NCBI GenBank assembly: GCA_036013505.1
Contig: CP107851.1
Coordinates: 1,488,001-1,552,000 of the forward strand
Source: Streptomyces sp. NBC_00510
GTDB taxonomy: Bacteria > Actinomycetota > Actinomycetes > Streptomycetales > Streptomycetaceae
Length of the DNA stretch: 64,000 bases
Reading direction: 5' to 3'
Position numbers and translations under genes: made by a program. Positions within the stretch are counted from its first letter, which is position 1, and the number at the start of each line of letters is the position of its first letter. The notes under the pieces are model-generated. The model saw only the letters and a program-made list of their open reading frames with translations. It had not been told where the DNA came from and did not search any database. Positions 24,800 to 33,391 of the stretch are shown here, piece by piece.

Positions 24800-26743
24800 A
24801 TGACCTCCCCCGTCCCTACGAGTCGGCTGCGCGCGTGGATGCTCGAGGGCCTGTCGGACATGGCCCGGCACCAGCAGGGCGGGCAGGCGGTCCCGGAACG
24901 GCATGACCACGGCCAGCGCTGGTGGCGGGTGATGTGCCTGACGGGCGTCGACTACTTCTCCACCCTCGGCTACCAGCCCGGCATCGCGGCGCTGGCGGCG
25001 GGCCTGCTGTCGCCGGTGGCCACCATCGTGCTGGTGATCGTCACGCTGGCCGGCGCCCTGCCCGTGTACCGCCGGGTGGCCGAGGAGAGCCCCCGCGGCG
25101 AGGGCTCGATCGCCATGCTGGAGCGGCTGCTGTCGTTCTGGAAGGGCAAGCTCTTCGTCCTGACGCTGCTGGGCTTCGCGGCGACGGACTTCCTGATCAC
25201 CATCACCCTGTCCGCGGCCGACGCCTCCACCCACCTGGTGGAGAACCCGCACCTGACGGAGGCGCTGCACGGGAAGCAGATGCTCATCACGCTGCTGCTG
25301 GTCGCGCTGCTCGGCGCGGTCTTCATGAAGGGCTTCCTGGAGGCGATCGGCGTCGCGGTCGCCCTCGTGGGCCTCTACCTGGCGCTCAACGTGGTCGTCG
25401 TGGTCGTCGGTCTGTGGCACGTGGCCACCGCCGGGCACGTGGTCACCGACTGGTCGAACGCCCTGACCACGCAGCACGGCAACGTCCTGTTGATGGTCGG
25501 GGTGGCGCTGCTGGTCTTCCCCAAGCTGGCGCTGGGCCTGTCCGGCTTCGAGACCGGTGTGGCGGTGATGCCGCACGTCAAGGGCGACCCGTCCGACACC
25601 GAGGAGCGTCCCGCAGGGCGGATCCGGGACACGAAGAAGCTGCTGACCACGGCCGCCGTGATCATGAGCTGCTTCCTGATCGCGACCAGCTTCATCACCA
25701 CGCTGCTGATCCCCGCCGACGAGTTCGAGGCCGGCGGCAAGGCCAACGGCCGCGCGCTGGCCTACCTCGCGCACGAGTACCTGGGCAACGCCTTCGGCAC
25801 CGTCTACGACGTGTCGACGATCTGCATCCTGTGGTTCGCCGGCGCCTCGGCGATGGCCGGGCTCCTCAACCTCATGCCGCGCTACCTGCCGCGCTACGGC
25901 ATGGCGCCGCACTGGGCGCGCGCGGTGCGGCCGATGGTGCTGGTCTTCACCCTGGTCGCGTTCCTGGTCACCTGGATCTTCGACGCCAACGTCGACGCCC
26001 AGGGCGGCGCGTACGCGACCGGTGTCCTGGTGCTCATCTCCTCCGCGGCGATCGCGGTGACCATCGCCGCCCGCAAGGCGGGGCAGCGCAACTGGACGAT
26101 CGCCTTCGGGGTGATCTCGGCCGTCTTCCTCTACACCACGGTCGTCAACGTCTTCGAGCGCCCGGACGGCGTCAAGATCGGTGCCTGCTTCATCGTCGGC
26201 ATCATGCTGATCTCCCTGCTGTCGCGGCTCGCCCGCGCCTTCGAACTGCGCATCACCGGCATCAGCACGGACGACATGGCCGAGCGCTTCGTACGGGACA
26301 TCTCCCACCGCACGATCCGCTTCATCGCCAACGAGCCCGACCGGCGGGACGCCGCCGAGTACCGGGACAAGATCAAGCAGATCCGGTCGGACAACGACCT
26401 GCCGGCCGAGGAGGACTTCGTCTTCGTCGAGGTGACCGTCGCCGACCCGTCCGAGTTCGAGGCGGGCCTGGTGGTCCGCGGCGAGGTCCTCCACGACCGC
26501 TACCGCGTCCTGACCCTGGAGAGCTCCTCCATCCCCAACGCGCTGGCGGCCTTCCTGCTGCACGTCCGCGACAGCACCGGGCAGCGTCCGCACATCTACT
26601 TCGAGTGGACCGAGGGCACCCCCTTCGCCAACTTCCTGCGCTTCTTCCTCTTCGGGCAGGGCGAGGTCGCCCCGGTCACCCGCGAGGTGCTGCGCGAGGC
26701 CGAGCCCGACCGCAGCCGCAGGCCCCGCGTCCACGTCGGCTGA
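24800..26743 (+). CDS. APC-family amino acid/cation permease with soluble C-terminal domain
   Basis: A 647-residue membrane protein. About eleven or twelve hydrophobic spans cover residues about 45-485, beginning with the family-typical [21 protein letters not shown] charged cytoplasmic domain of about 155 residues follows ([40 protein letters not shown]). This architecture occurs in KUP/APC-like transporters of actinobacteria. CAGGAG precedes the ATG at 24800. Its upstream region has TTGACGGAATCTTAACGG (24682-24699), which could hold promoter elements. The substrate is not determined; potassium or an amino acid is possible. Confidence 0.85.
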   Translation: MTSPVPTSRLRAWMLEGLSDMARHQQGGQAVPERHDHGQRWWRVMCLTGVDYFSTLGYQPGIAALAAGLLSPVATIVLVIVTLAGALPVYRRVAEESPRGEGSIAMLERLLSFWKGKLFVLTLLGFAATDFLITITLSAADASTHLVENPHLTEALHGKQMLITLLLVALLGAVFMKGFLEAIGVAVALVGLYLALNVVVVVVGLWHVATAGHVVTDWSNALTTQHGNVLLMVGVALLVFPKLALGLSGFETGVAVMPHVKGDPSDTEERPAGRIRDTKKLLTTAAVIMSCFLIATSFITTLLIPADEFEAGGKANGRALAYLAHEYLGNAFGTVYDVSTICILWFAGASAMAGLLNLMPRYLPRYGMAPHWARAVRPMVLVFTLVAFLVTWIFDANVDAQGGAYATGVLVLISSAAIAVTIAARKAGQRNWTIAFGVISAVFLYTTVVNVFERPDGVKIGACFIVGIMLISLLSRLARAFELRITGISTDDMAERFVRDISHRTIRFIANEPDRRDAAEYRDKIKQIRSDNDLPAEEDFVFVEVTVADPSEFEAGLVVRGEVLHDRYRVLTLESSSIPNALAAFLLHVRDSTGQRPHIYFEWTEGTPFANFLRFFLFGQGEVAPVTREVLREAEPDRSRRPRVHVG

Positions 26744-26798
26744 GCCCCGTCCGTCAGGGGCGCGCAAAGACCGGACCGGCGCTCGTCAAGGGGCCGTC

Positions 26799-26826
26799 AG
26801 GGCGGCGCCCGGCGGGGCGCCGCCCT
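26799..26826 (+). terminator. Hairpin terminator after the permease
   Basis: AGGGCGGCGCC and GGCGCCGCCCT form a perfect 11-bp stem with a 6-base loop. It ends 16 bases before the next gene's start, so it also shapes that gene's leader. Confidence 0.6.
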
Positions 26827-26842
26827 GCCTACGGTCGGCCCC

Positions 26843-27376
26843 ATGGAACGGCGAACGGCTCCCCGGCCCGGGCAGCAGGGCACCGTCGGTGACCGCCATT
26901 GGCGCGCCGACCTGCGGCGCGCGCTGGGGTGCGCGGTGGCCTTCCTGTGCCTGGCGGTGCCGCTCGACGCGGTCGCGGGGACGCTCACCCCGCGGCGCGC
27001 GGCGCTGTGGCTGTTCCTGGCCGTGATCGTGCTCGCGCTGCTCCACCCGGCCCGGGTGACCGCGGGCGACGGGTGGCTGGCGGTGCGCGGCACGCTGCGG
27101 GAGCGGCGGGTGCGGACCGATGCGCTGACCGTGGTCCGCCAGTCCGCCGGTGTGTCACGGCATCTGGTCCTGTGGGACGCCCACGGCCGGTGGCTGGAGC
27201 TGGATCCCCGGGTCCTGGAGGCGAATCCGTTGCTGTGGCACCGGCTGGAGGCGGGCGCGCGGCGCTCCCGTACCGCCGGCACGCTCCGCGAGGGGTACGA
27301 GGTGCTCGGGCGGCTCGGCGAGCGGATCGACGGCAGCACGGCACGAGCGGTGCTCGATGCGTCCGGGATGGGCTGA
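26843..27376 (+). CDS. Small membrane protein with PH-like cytoplasmic part
   Basis: A 177-residue protein of unknown role. Two hydrophobic spans lie at about residues 30-45 and 52-70 (LWLFLAVIVLALLHPAR). The soluble remainder (VTAGDGWLAVRGTLRERRVR, LVLWDAHGRWLELDPRVL) has the strand pattern of a bacterial PH-like domain. It precedes the universal stress protein gene by 84 bases in the same direction. No catalytic motif is seen. Confidence 0.7.
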   Translation: MERRTAPRPGQQGTVGDRHWRADLRRALGCAVAFLCLAVPLDAVAGTLTPRRAALWLFLAVIVLALLHPARVTAGDGWLAVRGTLRERRVRTDALTVVRQSAGVSRHLVLWDAHGRWLELDPRVLEANPLLWHRLEAGARRSRTAGTLREGYEVLGRLGERIDGSTARAVLDASGMG

Positions 27377-27460
27377 CAGGTCGCTTCGGGGCCGCCGGTC
27401 GCCGCTCCGGTCGCCCCGGTCGCGTGGTCGTTCGTCGTGCGTCGAGAAATGAGGCAGTCC

Positions 27461-27955
27461 GTGATCGAGTCGCCGTACGGGGGCACAGCGGGCGCGGGCC
27501 GGCGGGTGGTCGTCGGCCTGAGCGGTTCCTCCGGCAGTCTGGCCGCGCTGCACCGGGCGGTCGCGGAGGCCCGGTCGCGGTCCGCGGGACTGCTGGCGGT
27601 CCTGGCGTGGGAGCCGCCCCCCGAGGAGTTCACGTACCGCCGGGTGCCGCTTCCGCCGCGGCCCTTCGACTGGGAGCAGGAAGCGCGGCAACGCCTGAAC
27701 GTCGCGCTGGAGGAGGCCTTCGGCGCCGGCGCCCTGCCCGGGATGCCGGACTTCCGCGCCGTGACCGCGCGCGGGCCCGCCGGGTACGTGCTGGTGAAGG
27801 CGGCCGCGGGCAGCGAGGACCTGCTGGTCGTCGGCACGGGGTCGCGCGGCCTGCTGCCGCGTGCGCTGCGCGGTTCGGTCGCCCGCTACTGCGTCGCGCA
27901 CGCGGCCTGCCCGGTGCTGGCCGTACCGCCGTCCCGGCTGCCCGCCGGGGTCTGA
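27461..27955 (+). CDS. Universal stress protein, single Usp domain
   Basis: A protein of about 164 residues with one UspA fold. It opens with RRVVVGLSGSSGSLAALHRA and ends with the nucleotide-binding pattern LLVVGTGSRGLLPRALRGSV followed by ACPVLAV. The GTG at 27461 has GAGG six bases before it; an ATG at 27449 is an alternative adding four residues. It probably binds ATP. The group CBS/ADH/permease/Usp suggests stress or low-oxygen function. It ends three bases before the end of the convergent hydrolase gene. Confidence 0.88.
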   Translation: MIESPYGGTAGAGRRVVVGLSGSSGSLAALHRAVAEARSRSAGLLAVLAWEPPPEEFTYRRVPLPPRPFDWEQEARQRLNVALEEAFGAGALPGMPDFRAVTARGPAGYVLVKAAAGSEDLLVVGTGSRGLLPRALRGSVARYCVAHAACPVLAVPPSRLPAGV

Positions 27956-27958
27956 GCG

Positions 27959-29467
27959 TCAGCCCCGCAGGTGCCCGAGGACGGTGCGCATCGCACGCTC
28001 CACGGCGCCGCGCGCCTCCGCGCCGTGGTCGGTCGTCTCGAAGCCGTGGGCGCCGTCGGGGACGTCGACGACCTCCACGTCCACCCCGGCGTCCTTGGCC
28101 GCGGAGAGGAACTCCTCGACGGTCACCGCGATCTCCGGCCGCTCCCGCCCCACCCGGGTCAGGACGACCGGCGGTGTGCCCGCGCCGTGCAGCGCGGCCG
28201 CGGGCCGGAAACGGGAGGCGGCCAGGCCCCAGTTGGGCAGCGGCGCGAGGACGGGGTAGGTGGCCGCGACGCAGCGCAGCCACGGCGGGGGCGCCGCCAG
28301 CCAGTCCGCGGACAGCAGCCCGCCGGCGGAGAAGAACCACAGCGCGACACGGTCGGCGTCGACCCGCGGATCGGCGCGGACGCGTTCCACCGCCTCGGCG
28401 AGGTCCCCGGCGGCGCGCGGGAAGTCGCCGAGTTCGTGCAGCCGGTGGTCGACGGTCACGCCGACCGCTCCGAGAGCCGCCGCGAGGCGGCCGTACCCGA
28501 CGAAGGCCGGCCAGTCGCGCGGGGTGGGCCGCGCGCCGGGCGGCACCGGGCCGCCGTGCACGAAGACCACGGCCGGGCGGGGTCCGCCGCCGCCGTCCGG
28601 GAGGTACAGGTCGGTCCGTCCGCGGCGCTCGCGGGCCCGTTCGGGCACGTCGAGGAGGAACGGCCGCAGGTGCGCCGGTGGTTCCTCCGTCGCGGCGATC
28701 CGGTGGCCCTCCCCGGCGGCGGCCTTCAGCAGGACGCCGGCGAGTTCGCCGGGTGCGGAGAGCATCGGCCAGTGGCCGGTGGCGAGTTCGAAGAAGCCGA
28801 CGCGGGGGTCCGTGAGCGCCTGGAATTCGGGGTGCCCCAGGCCCACCAGCCCCTCCACCATGGCGATGCTCGAACCGTTGCCGGTGCACAGGACACCGGT
28901 CGTCGGCAGGGCGGCGGCCGCCCCCGACAGGCGCAGCGGCCGGGTGAGCGTCCCGGCGGGCTGGGGTGCGGCGTCGGCGGCGAGCCGGGCCAGCGCCGCG
29001 TCGGGCACGCCGGCCGTGCTGCCCCAGCGCTCCCACGCCCAGGGCGCGGGCGGGGCGACGCGCCACTCGTCGTCGCCCGGGGCCGCCGGGGCCGAGAGCC
29101 GGGCGCGCAGTTCCTGGTCGGGCACGAGCGCCAGCGGCGGGTCGCCGTCCCGGGGCATGCCCGCGTCCAGATGGACGACGCGGGCGATGCGGCCGGGCCG
29201 CCGGTCGGCGGCGGCGACCACCGGGTGGATGCCGTAGCCGTGGCCGACGAGCACCACGTCCGTCGCGTCCAGGGAGTCGACGACCCGCAGGACGTCCTCG
29301 GCATGGGTCTCCAGTACGGTGCCGGGCCCGGCCGGGCGGCCTGAGCCGGCCATGCCGGTGAGGGTCACCGGGTGGGCTCCGGCGCCCGCCTCGCGCAGCC
29401 GGCCGGCGACGTCCTCCCACACCCAGCCGCCCGTGTGGGCCTCGGGAACGAGTACGAACACGGTCAT
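27959..29467 (-). CDS. Fused double alpha/beta hydrolase; first domain lacks the nucleophile Ser
   Basis: A 502-residue cytoplasmic protein with two alpha/beta-hydrolase domains. Domain 1 (about 1-235) resembles EstC/salicylate-esterase proteins (FVLVPEAHTGGWVWEDVA, late TGHWPML), but its nucleophile elbow reads VGHGYG instead of VGHSYG (Gly codon at 29237-29239). Domain 2 (about 255-500) has an oxyanion segment VVFVHGGPVPPG, elbow FFSAGG and catalytic His in DGAHGF. It should therefore be active only in the second half. Either half alone is a normal family length. It is divergent from a MerR regulator gene that probably controls it. Confidence 0.82.
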   Translation of the reverse strand: MTVFVLVPEAHTGGWVWEDVAGRLREAGAGAHPVTLTGMAGSGRPAGPGTVLETHAEDVLRVVDSLDATDVVLVGHGYGIHPVVAAADRRPGRIARVVHLDAGMPRDGDPPLALVPDQELRARLSAPAAPGDDEWRVAPPAPWAWERWGSTAGVPDAALARLAADAAPQPAGTLTRPLRLSGAAAALPTTGVLCTGNGSSIAMVEGLVGLGHPEFQALTDPRVGFFELATGHWPMLSAPGELAGVLLKAAAGEGHRIAATEEPPAHLRPFLLDVPERARERRGRTDLYLPDGGGGPRPAVVFVHGGPVPPGARPTPRDWPAFVGYGRLAAALGAVGVTVDHRLHELGDFPRAAGDLAEAVERVRADPRVDADRVALWFFSAGGLLSADWLAAPPPWLRCVAATYPVLAPLPNWGLAASRFRPAAALHGAGTPPVVLTRVGRERPEIAVTVEEFLSAAKDAGVDVEVVDVPDGAHGFETTDHGAEARGAVERAMRTVLGHLRG

Positions 29468-29536
29468 GTGTGCCTCCCCGCACGCGGTGGTCCGCGGAGC
29501 GGCCGTCCCGGCCGTCCGCGCTCGCCGGTACGGTAG

Positions 29537-29558
29537 GAGCTCCCCCTGAGGGAGGTTC
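29537..29558. promoter_or_regulatory. Candidate MerR operator between divergent genes
   Basis: An imperfect dyad beginning GAGC and ending GTTC has the exact core TCCC-CCTGA-GGGA. It lies just upstream of the merR ribosome-binding site (GGGAGG at 29550-29555) and 70 bases before the hydrolase start. Dyads with this form between the promoter elements are usual for MerR proteins. Confidence 0.45.
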
Positions 29559-29563
29559 AAGCG

Positions 29564-30478
29564 GTGGAAGCCGACAGCACGTTGAGCATCGGGGAGCTCG
29601 CCGAGCGGGCCGGCGTCTCCGTCAAGACCGTCCGTTTCTACTCGGACCGCGGACTGCTGCCCGAGTCCGGCCGCAGCGCGGGCGGCCACCGCCGCTACGC
29701 CCCGGAGGCGCTCACCCGGCTGCGCCTGATCCGCTCCCTGCGCGCCCTGGACCTGCCGGTGCCGGACGTGGGGCGGGCCCTGGAGCGGGAGGACGCCCTG
29801 GAGGACGTCGTCGCGGGCCACTTGCGGACCCTCGGCTCCCAACTGGCCGCCCTGCGCTGGCGGGAGGCCGCCCTGCGACTGCTGCGGGACTGCACCGCCG
29901 GGGAACGCGCCGAGCGGCTGGAGCTCGTCGGAGCCGTCCCCGTACCGCCGAACACGGACCCGATGGCCCGTTTCTGGCGCCGCTGGCTGCAGCCCGCACG
30001 GCTGCCCGCCCCCGTGCTGGCCCGGGTCGTCGAACTCGCCGTACCGCAGCCGCCCGACGAGCCGAGCCCGGCGCAGGTGCTGACCTTCGCCCGGCTGCAC
30101 GCCTTCACCTCGGCCTCCTGCCCGCCCGGCGACGTGCGCCGGCTCGCGGCGCACCGGCCCGACGCGGGCCCCCGTCCGGCCGTCCTGTACGAGGGGCTCT
30201 ACGAGGCCTACGAACTGGCCGCGCCGGACGTCCTGGCCGGACGCGCGCCGGGCGCGGGCGAGGCGCTCGACTGCTTCGTCACCGCCCACGCACGGTCGTT
30301 CGGCGCGCGGGACACCCCCCGCTTCCGCCACCGGCTGAGCGGCATGCTGGCCTTGGAGCCCCGCATCGACCGCTACTGGCAGCTCGTGGGCGAGCTGAGG
30401 GGTCCCGGGCAGCCGACCCCGGGCGCCTCCCACACCTGGCTGCGCTCCGCGTTGGAGGACCAGGTCACGGCGCGGTGA
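29564..30478 (+). CDS. MerR-family transcriptional regulator
   Basis: A 304-residue regulator. The winged-helix MerR domain is at residues about 7-75 ([20 protein letters not shown], then [20 protein letters not shown]), followed by the dimerising coiled coil. The C-terminal about 190 residues are helical with no TipAS or metal-binding Cys pattern, so a small organic ligand is more likely than a metal. The GTG start has GGGAGG upstream. It is divergent from the fused hydrolase. Its 3' end overlaps the convergent methionine aminopeptidase gene by 14 bases. Confidence 0.88.
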   Translation: MEADSTLSIGELAERAGVSVKTVRFYSDRGLLPESGRSAGGHRRYAPEALTRLRLIRSLRALDLPVPDVGRALEREDALEDVVAGHLRTLGSQLAALRWREAALRLLRDCTAGERAERLELVGAVPVPPNTDPMARFWRRWLQPARLPAPVLARVVELAVPQPPDEPSPAQVLTFARLHAFTSASCPPGDVRRLAAHRPDAGPRPAVLYEGLYEAYELAAPDVLAGRAPGAGEALDCFVTAHARSFGARDTPRFRHRLSGMLALEPRIDRYWQLVGELRGPGQPTPGASHTWLRSALEDQVTAR

Positions 30479-31232
30479 GGATGCGCGGGCCCTCCTCCGT
30501 GACGGCGACGGTGTGCTCGAAGTGGGCGGCCCGGCTGCCGTCCTCGGTGTGCAGCGTCCAGCCGTCGGAGGCCGTGCGGTAGCCGCCGCGCCCCCCTGCC
30601 ATCAGCATCGGCTCGATGGCGAGGGCCAGCCCGTGCCGCAGCGGGTAACCACGCCCTGGGCGCCCCTGGTTGGGCACATGGGGGTCCTCGTGCATCCGGC
30701 GGCCGATGCCGTGGCCGCCGAAGTCCGCGGGCATGCCGCACCGGGCCTCGCGGGCGACGGTGCCGATGGCGTGCGAGATGTCGCCGATGCGGTTGCCGAC
30801 GGTGGCCGCGGCGATCCCGGCGTCGAGCGCCCGCCGGGTGGCCTCGATGAGCCGCAGGTCCGCGGGGCGGGGCGTGCCGACGGTGAAGCTGATCGCGGCG
30901 TCGCCGGTCCAGCCGTCCAGTTCGGCGCCGCAGTCGACGCTCACCAGGTCCCCGTCCCGCAGCCGGTAGTCGGTGGGGATGCCGTGCACGAGCGCGTCGT
31001 TGACGGAGGTGCAGAGCACCGCGGGGAAGGGCGTGGGGGCGAACGACGGCCGGTAGCCGAGGAACGGCGACCGCGCGCCCGCCGCGTCCAGGACGGCCCG
31101 GGCCGCCTCGTCCAGTTCCCGCAGCGACACGCCGACGCGCGCCGCCTCACGGGCGGCGGCGAGCGCGTGCGCCACGACGCGGCCGGCCTCCCGCATGGCC
31201 GCCAGCGCGGCATCCGTCTTGATCTCCACCAT
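30465..31232 (-). CDS. map: Type I methionine aminopeptidase
   Basis: A 255-residue cytoplasmic metalloprotease removing N-terminal Met. The five metal ligands are visible: the two Asp residues of [20 protein letters not shown], His in [14 protein letters not shown], Glu in LAIEPML and Glu in [12 protein letters not shown]. The ATG at 31232 follows GAGGAG. It is probably an accessory copy, because Streptomyces has another map near the ribosomal protein genes. It shares a 66-bp divergent region holding two palindromes with an XRE regulator gene. Confidence 0.93.
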   Translation of the reverse strand: MVEIKTDAALAAMREAGRVVAHALAAAREAARVGVSLRELDEAARAVLDAAGARSPFLGYRPSFAPTPFPAVLCTSVNDALVHGIPTDYRLRDGDLVSVDCGAELDGWTGDAAISFTVGTPRPADLRLIEATRRALDAGIAAATVGNRIGDISHAIGTVAREARCGMPADFGGHGIGRRMHEDPHVPNQGRPGRGYPLRHGLALAIEPMLMAGGRGGYRTASDGWTLHTEDGSRAAHFEHTVAVTEEGPRILTAP

Positions 31233-31257
31233 GTCCGTGGCTCCTCGTTCCGTTCCC

Positions 31258-31285
31258 TGGGTGCACCCAATTCTTATACCGGTAT
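31258..31285. promoter_or_regulatory. Two palindromes in the map/XRE divergent promoter region
   Basis: TGGGTGCACCCA (31258-31269) is a perfect 12-bp palindrome and ATACCGGTAT (31276-31285) a perfect 10-bp one. The AT-rich TATACC and TAGTAT next to them could be -10 elements. A small XRE regulator encoded 14 bases away is the natural candidate to bind. Confidence 0.5.
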
Positions 31286-31298
31286 TAGTATCACGGGC

Positions 31299-31580
31299 AT
31301 GGTGCGAACTCCTTTGACCCCCTGGGAACGGCAGCGCGGCGAGCACTTCGGGACGCTGCTGCGCCGCGCCCGCGGCGACCGCAGCATGGTCGAGGTCGCG
31401 GCGGCGGCGGGCGTCTCCGCCGAGACCCTGCGCAAGATCGAGACCGGCCGCGCCCCGACCCCCGCCTTCTTCACCGTGGCCGCCCTCGCCGCGGCCCTGG
31501 ACATCTCCCTGGACGAGCTCGCCTCGGCCTGCGCCCTCGAGCCCGACGCGGCGGGCGGCGGCGCCGCCTTGTCCGCGTAG
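31299..31580 (+). CDS. Small XRE-family HTH regulator
   Basis: A 93-residue protein, essentially one helix-turn-helix domain ([20 protein letters not shown], then [18 protein letters not shown] and a [12 protein letters not shown] end). It has no ligand domain. The ATG at 31299 has almost no ribosome-binding sequence, and the likely -10 is very near, so the transcript may be short-leadered. It is divergent from map. Autoregulation and control of map through the nearby palindromes is a plausible inference. Confidence 0.82.
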   Translation: MVRTPLTPWERQRGEHFGTLLRRARGDRSMVEVAAAAGVSAETLRKIETGRAPTPAFFTVAALAAALDISLDELASACALEPDAAGGGAALSA

Positions 31581-31610
31581 GCCGCGTTGCGGCCGTGCCC
31601 CGTTGGTGGC

Positions 31611-31873
31611 GTGCGGGTGCGTCGCGCCTACGGCTGGCGGTTTCCCCGCCCTCCCTCCCCCGGCCGAAGGCTGGGGGAGACGAGCGGCTACCCCGGCGCC
31701 GAACGACGCAGGGGTAAACCGCGAGCGCTGTGGGGGTCCCCCCGGCCGAAGGCTGGGGGAGTGCCCCGGCGCGGCCCCGACCCCAACCCAACAGAGCGCA
31801 GGCCCTTACTGACCGCGCCGGCAATCGGGCGGGAGGGCGGGGGATGCCCGCCGCAGGCGCAACGCACCCGCAC
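31611..31873. repeat. Intergenic element bounded by 24-bp inverted repeats with internal hairpins
   Basis: The left end 31611-31634 (GTGCGGGTGCGTCGCGCCTA then CGGC) and the reverse complement of 31850-31873 agree at 22 of 24 bases. Inside, the hairpin-forming CCCCCGGCCGAAGGCTGGGG occurs twice (31657 and 31738). No gene is credible in this 263-base unit. GTGCGGGTGCGTTG-like sequences are common between Streptomyces genes, so this may be a MITE-like or REP-like repeat. No flanking duplication was confirmed. Confidence 0.55.
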
Positions 31874-31887
31874 ACAACAACCGGGAC

Positions 31888-33252
31888 TCAGCTGCCCCCG
31901 AACCCCCCGCCGTCACCGAAACCCCCACCGTCGCCGAACCCCCCACCGAAGTCGCCGGAGTCGAAGTCGGCGCCCGAGTAGTCGCCGCCCTGCTGGTCCG
32001 GCGCGGCACCGCCGTAGTCGCCGTACGCGTACGGGCCGGGCCCGCCGAGGGAACTACCGAGCAGCGTCCCGACGAGGATCCCGGGCAGCATCCCGCCGCC
32101 GAAGTAGCCCTGGGCCCAGGGGGCGTAGGCCGGACCCGCCTCCCAGTACGGGCGGGGGCCGCGAGGCGTGCCGACCTGGCGGGCCATGGGCTCCAGGCCG
32201 TCCGCGAGCCGGGCGGCGTCGGCCGCGCACACCGGAACGGTCCGCTCGACCCCGCCGCCCTCGGGGGTCCACGGCACGTCCTGGACCGAGGGGCCGTGCC
32301 GGGGGTCGAAGAAGCACGGCGGGCGGCGCTCGGGCAGCGGCCTGCCCTCGATGCGCGCCTCCAGGGTGGCCAGCGCGAAGCGCCCCTCCTCCAGGGCGCT
32401 GCTGACCGGCTGCACGTCGCCTGCGGATTGTGCCCGGTCCATCGCGCCCTTCGCGGTGTCGTAGGCGTCCAGGGCGCGTGTGTAGTCCTCGCGCATGGCG
32501 TCGTCGGCCGTCGCGCCGCCCGGGTCGAAGCCGATCCGGCTCAGCTCCTCGCCGAAGGCGGTGATGTCCTCGTCCACCACCGGGCGCAGCTCGTCGAGCC
32601 GGGCCCTGTCCTGCTCCACGCGGCGCCGCTTGGCGCGTCGCGACAGCAGGACGGCACCGCCGCCCCCGGCGACGACCAGGACGCCGAGCGCGACGAGGAG
32701 CCCGGCGCCGCCGCTGCCCGAGCCGACACCGACGGAGTCGTCGCCCCAGGACGCCGGGGCGTGGCCGCGCGCCTGCGGGAGTGCCTGGTCCACGAAGCCG
32801 GTGACCATCGCCGCGGGGTCGCCGGGGTCGGAGCGCCGTACGGCCCCGGCCAGGTTCTCGACGGCGTTGTGCGGCATCACGGCGGGGTCCGCCCCGGCGT
32901 CGAAGCGGTCGCCGAGGGCGACGGCGTACACACCGGTGATGCCGACCTTGGTGCGCAGGTCCTTCAGCAGCGTGGCGGCGGGGAACTCCGCGGTGTCCGG
33001 GAGGACGGCGACGAAGACCGGCCGGTCGGCCTTCTCGATGCGCCCGGCGAGGGTGTCCGCCTCGCCCGGCGACAGCACGTCGCGCGCCCGGGGATCGACG
33101 TACACGGGGCCGCCGTCGCGCAGGGCCGCCGCGGCCGTGTCGAGCCCGCCCGCGGCGCGCGCCCCGGAGCCCGTCGCGGCGACGAGGCAGAGCACGCCGA
33201 GGATCACGGCGAGTACCGGCACGAGGCGGAGGATCCGCCGGACGGTCCCCAT
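31888..33252 (-). CDS. Membrane protein with Gly-rich C-terminal tail (TPM-like N-terminus)
   Basis: A 454-residue protein. A signal peptide or first membrane span is at about 6-33. An exported domain follows (VYVDPRARDVLSPGEADTLA, RPVFVAVLPDT), which resembles the phosphatase-like TPM fold in layout. A second span lies near 185-205 (LLVALGVLVVAGGGGAVLL) with a basic stop-transfer. A cytoplasmic helical segment comes next, then a glycine tail with repeated GGGFGD units at the end. The function is unknown. The ATG at 33252 was chosen because upstream ATGs add residues before the signal peptide. Confidence 0.72.
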   Translation of the reverse strand: MGTVRRILRLVPVLAVILGVLCLVAATGSGARAAGGLDTAAAALRDGGPVYVDPRARDVLSPGEADTLAGRIEKADRPVFVAVLPDTAEFPAATLLKDLRTKVGITGVYAVALGDRFDAGADPAVMPHNAVENLAGAVRRSDPGDPAAMVTGFVDQALPQARGHAPASWGDDSVGVGSGSGGAGLLVALGVLVVAGGGGAVLLSRRAKRRRVEQDRARLDELRPVVDEDITAFGEELSRIGFDPGGATADDAMREDYTRALDAYDTAKGAMDRAQSAGDVQPVSSALEEGRFALATLEARIEGRPLPERRPPCFFDPRHGPSVQDVPWTPEGGGVERTVPVCAADAARLADGLEPMARQVGTPRGPRPYWEAGPAYAPWAQGYFGGGMLPGILVGTLLGSSLGGPGPYAYGDYGGAAPDQQGGDYSGADFDSGDFGGGFGDGGGFGDGGGFGGS

Positions 33253-33339
33253 GGGTACGACGCTAACCCAGATCGGGTGGGCGCGGCGCTGCGGGAGCCG
33301 GCTCACCGGGGCGGCGCCCGGCTTCTCCATTAGGCTGTT

Positions 33340-33360
33340 TTGTCAGAATTGCCCGACAAT
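33340..33360. promoter_or_regulatory. Candidate promoter/operator before first PAS-GAF-PP2C gene
   Basis: TTGTC and GACAA form a dyad spaced by 10 bases in an AT-rich patch (33334-33362). GACAAT could be a -10 hexamer for the plus-strand gene. The patch lies between divergently transcribed genes. Confidence 0.35.
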
Positions 33361-33391
33361 AAGCGGCATTGGCCGGTTTACGTGACCGGCG

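Noticed and set aside
24788..26767. Long minus-strand frame opposite the APC permease
   Set aside because: It is made of charged low-complexity residues; the plus strand encodes clear membrane spans and family motifs.
31603..31981. Short frames inside the inverted-repeat element
   Set aside because: They are built from the repeats themselves, with no start context or family resemblance.
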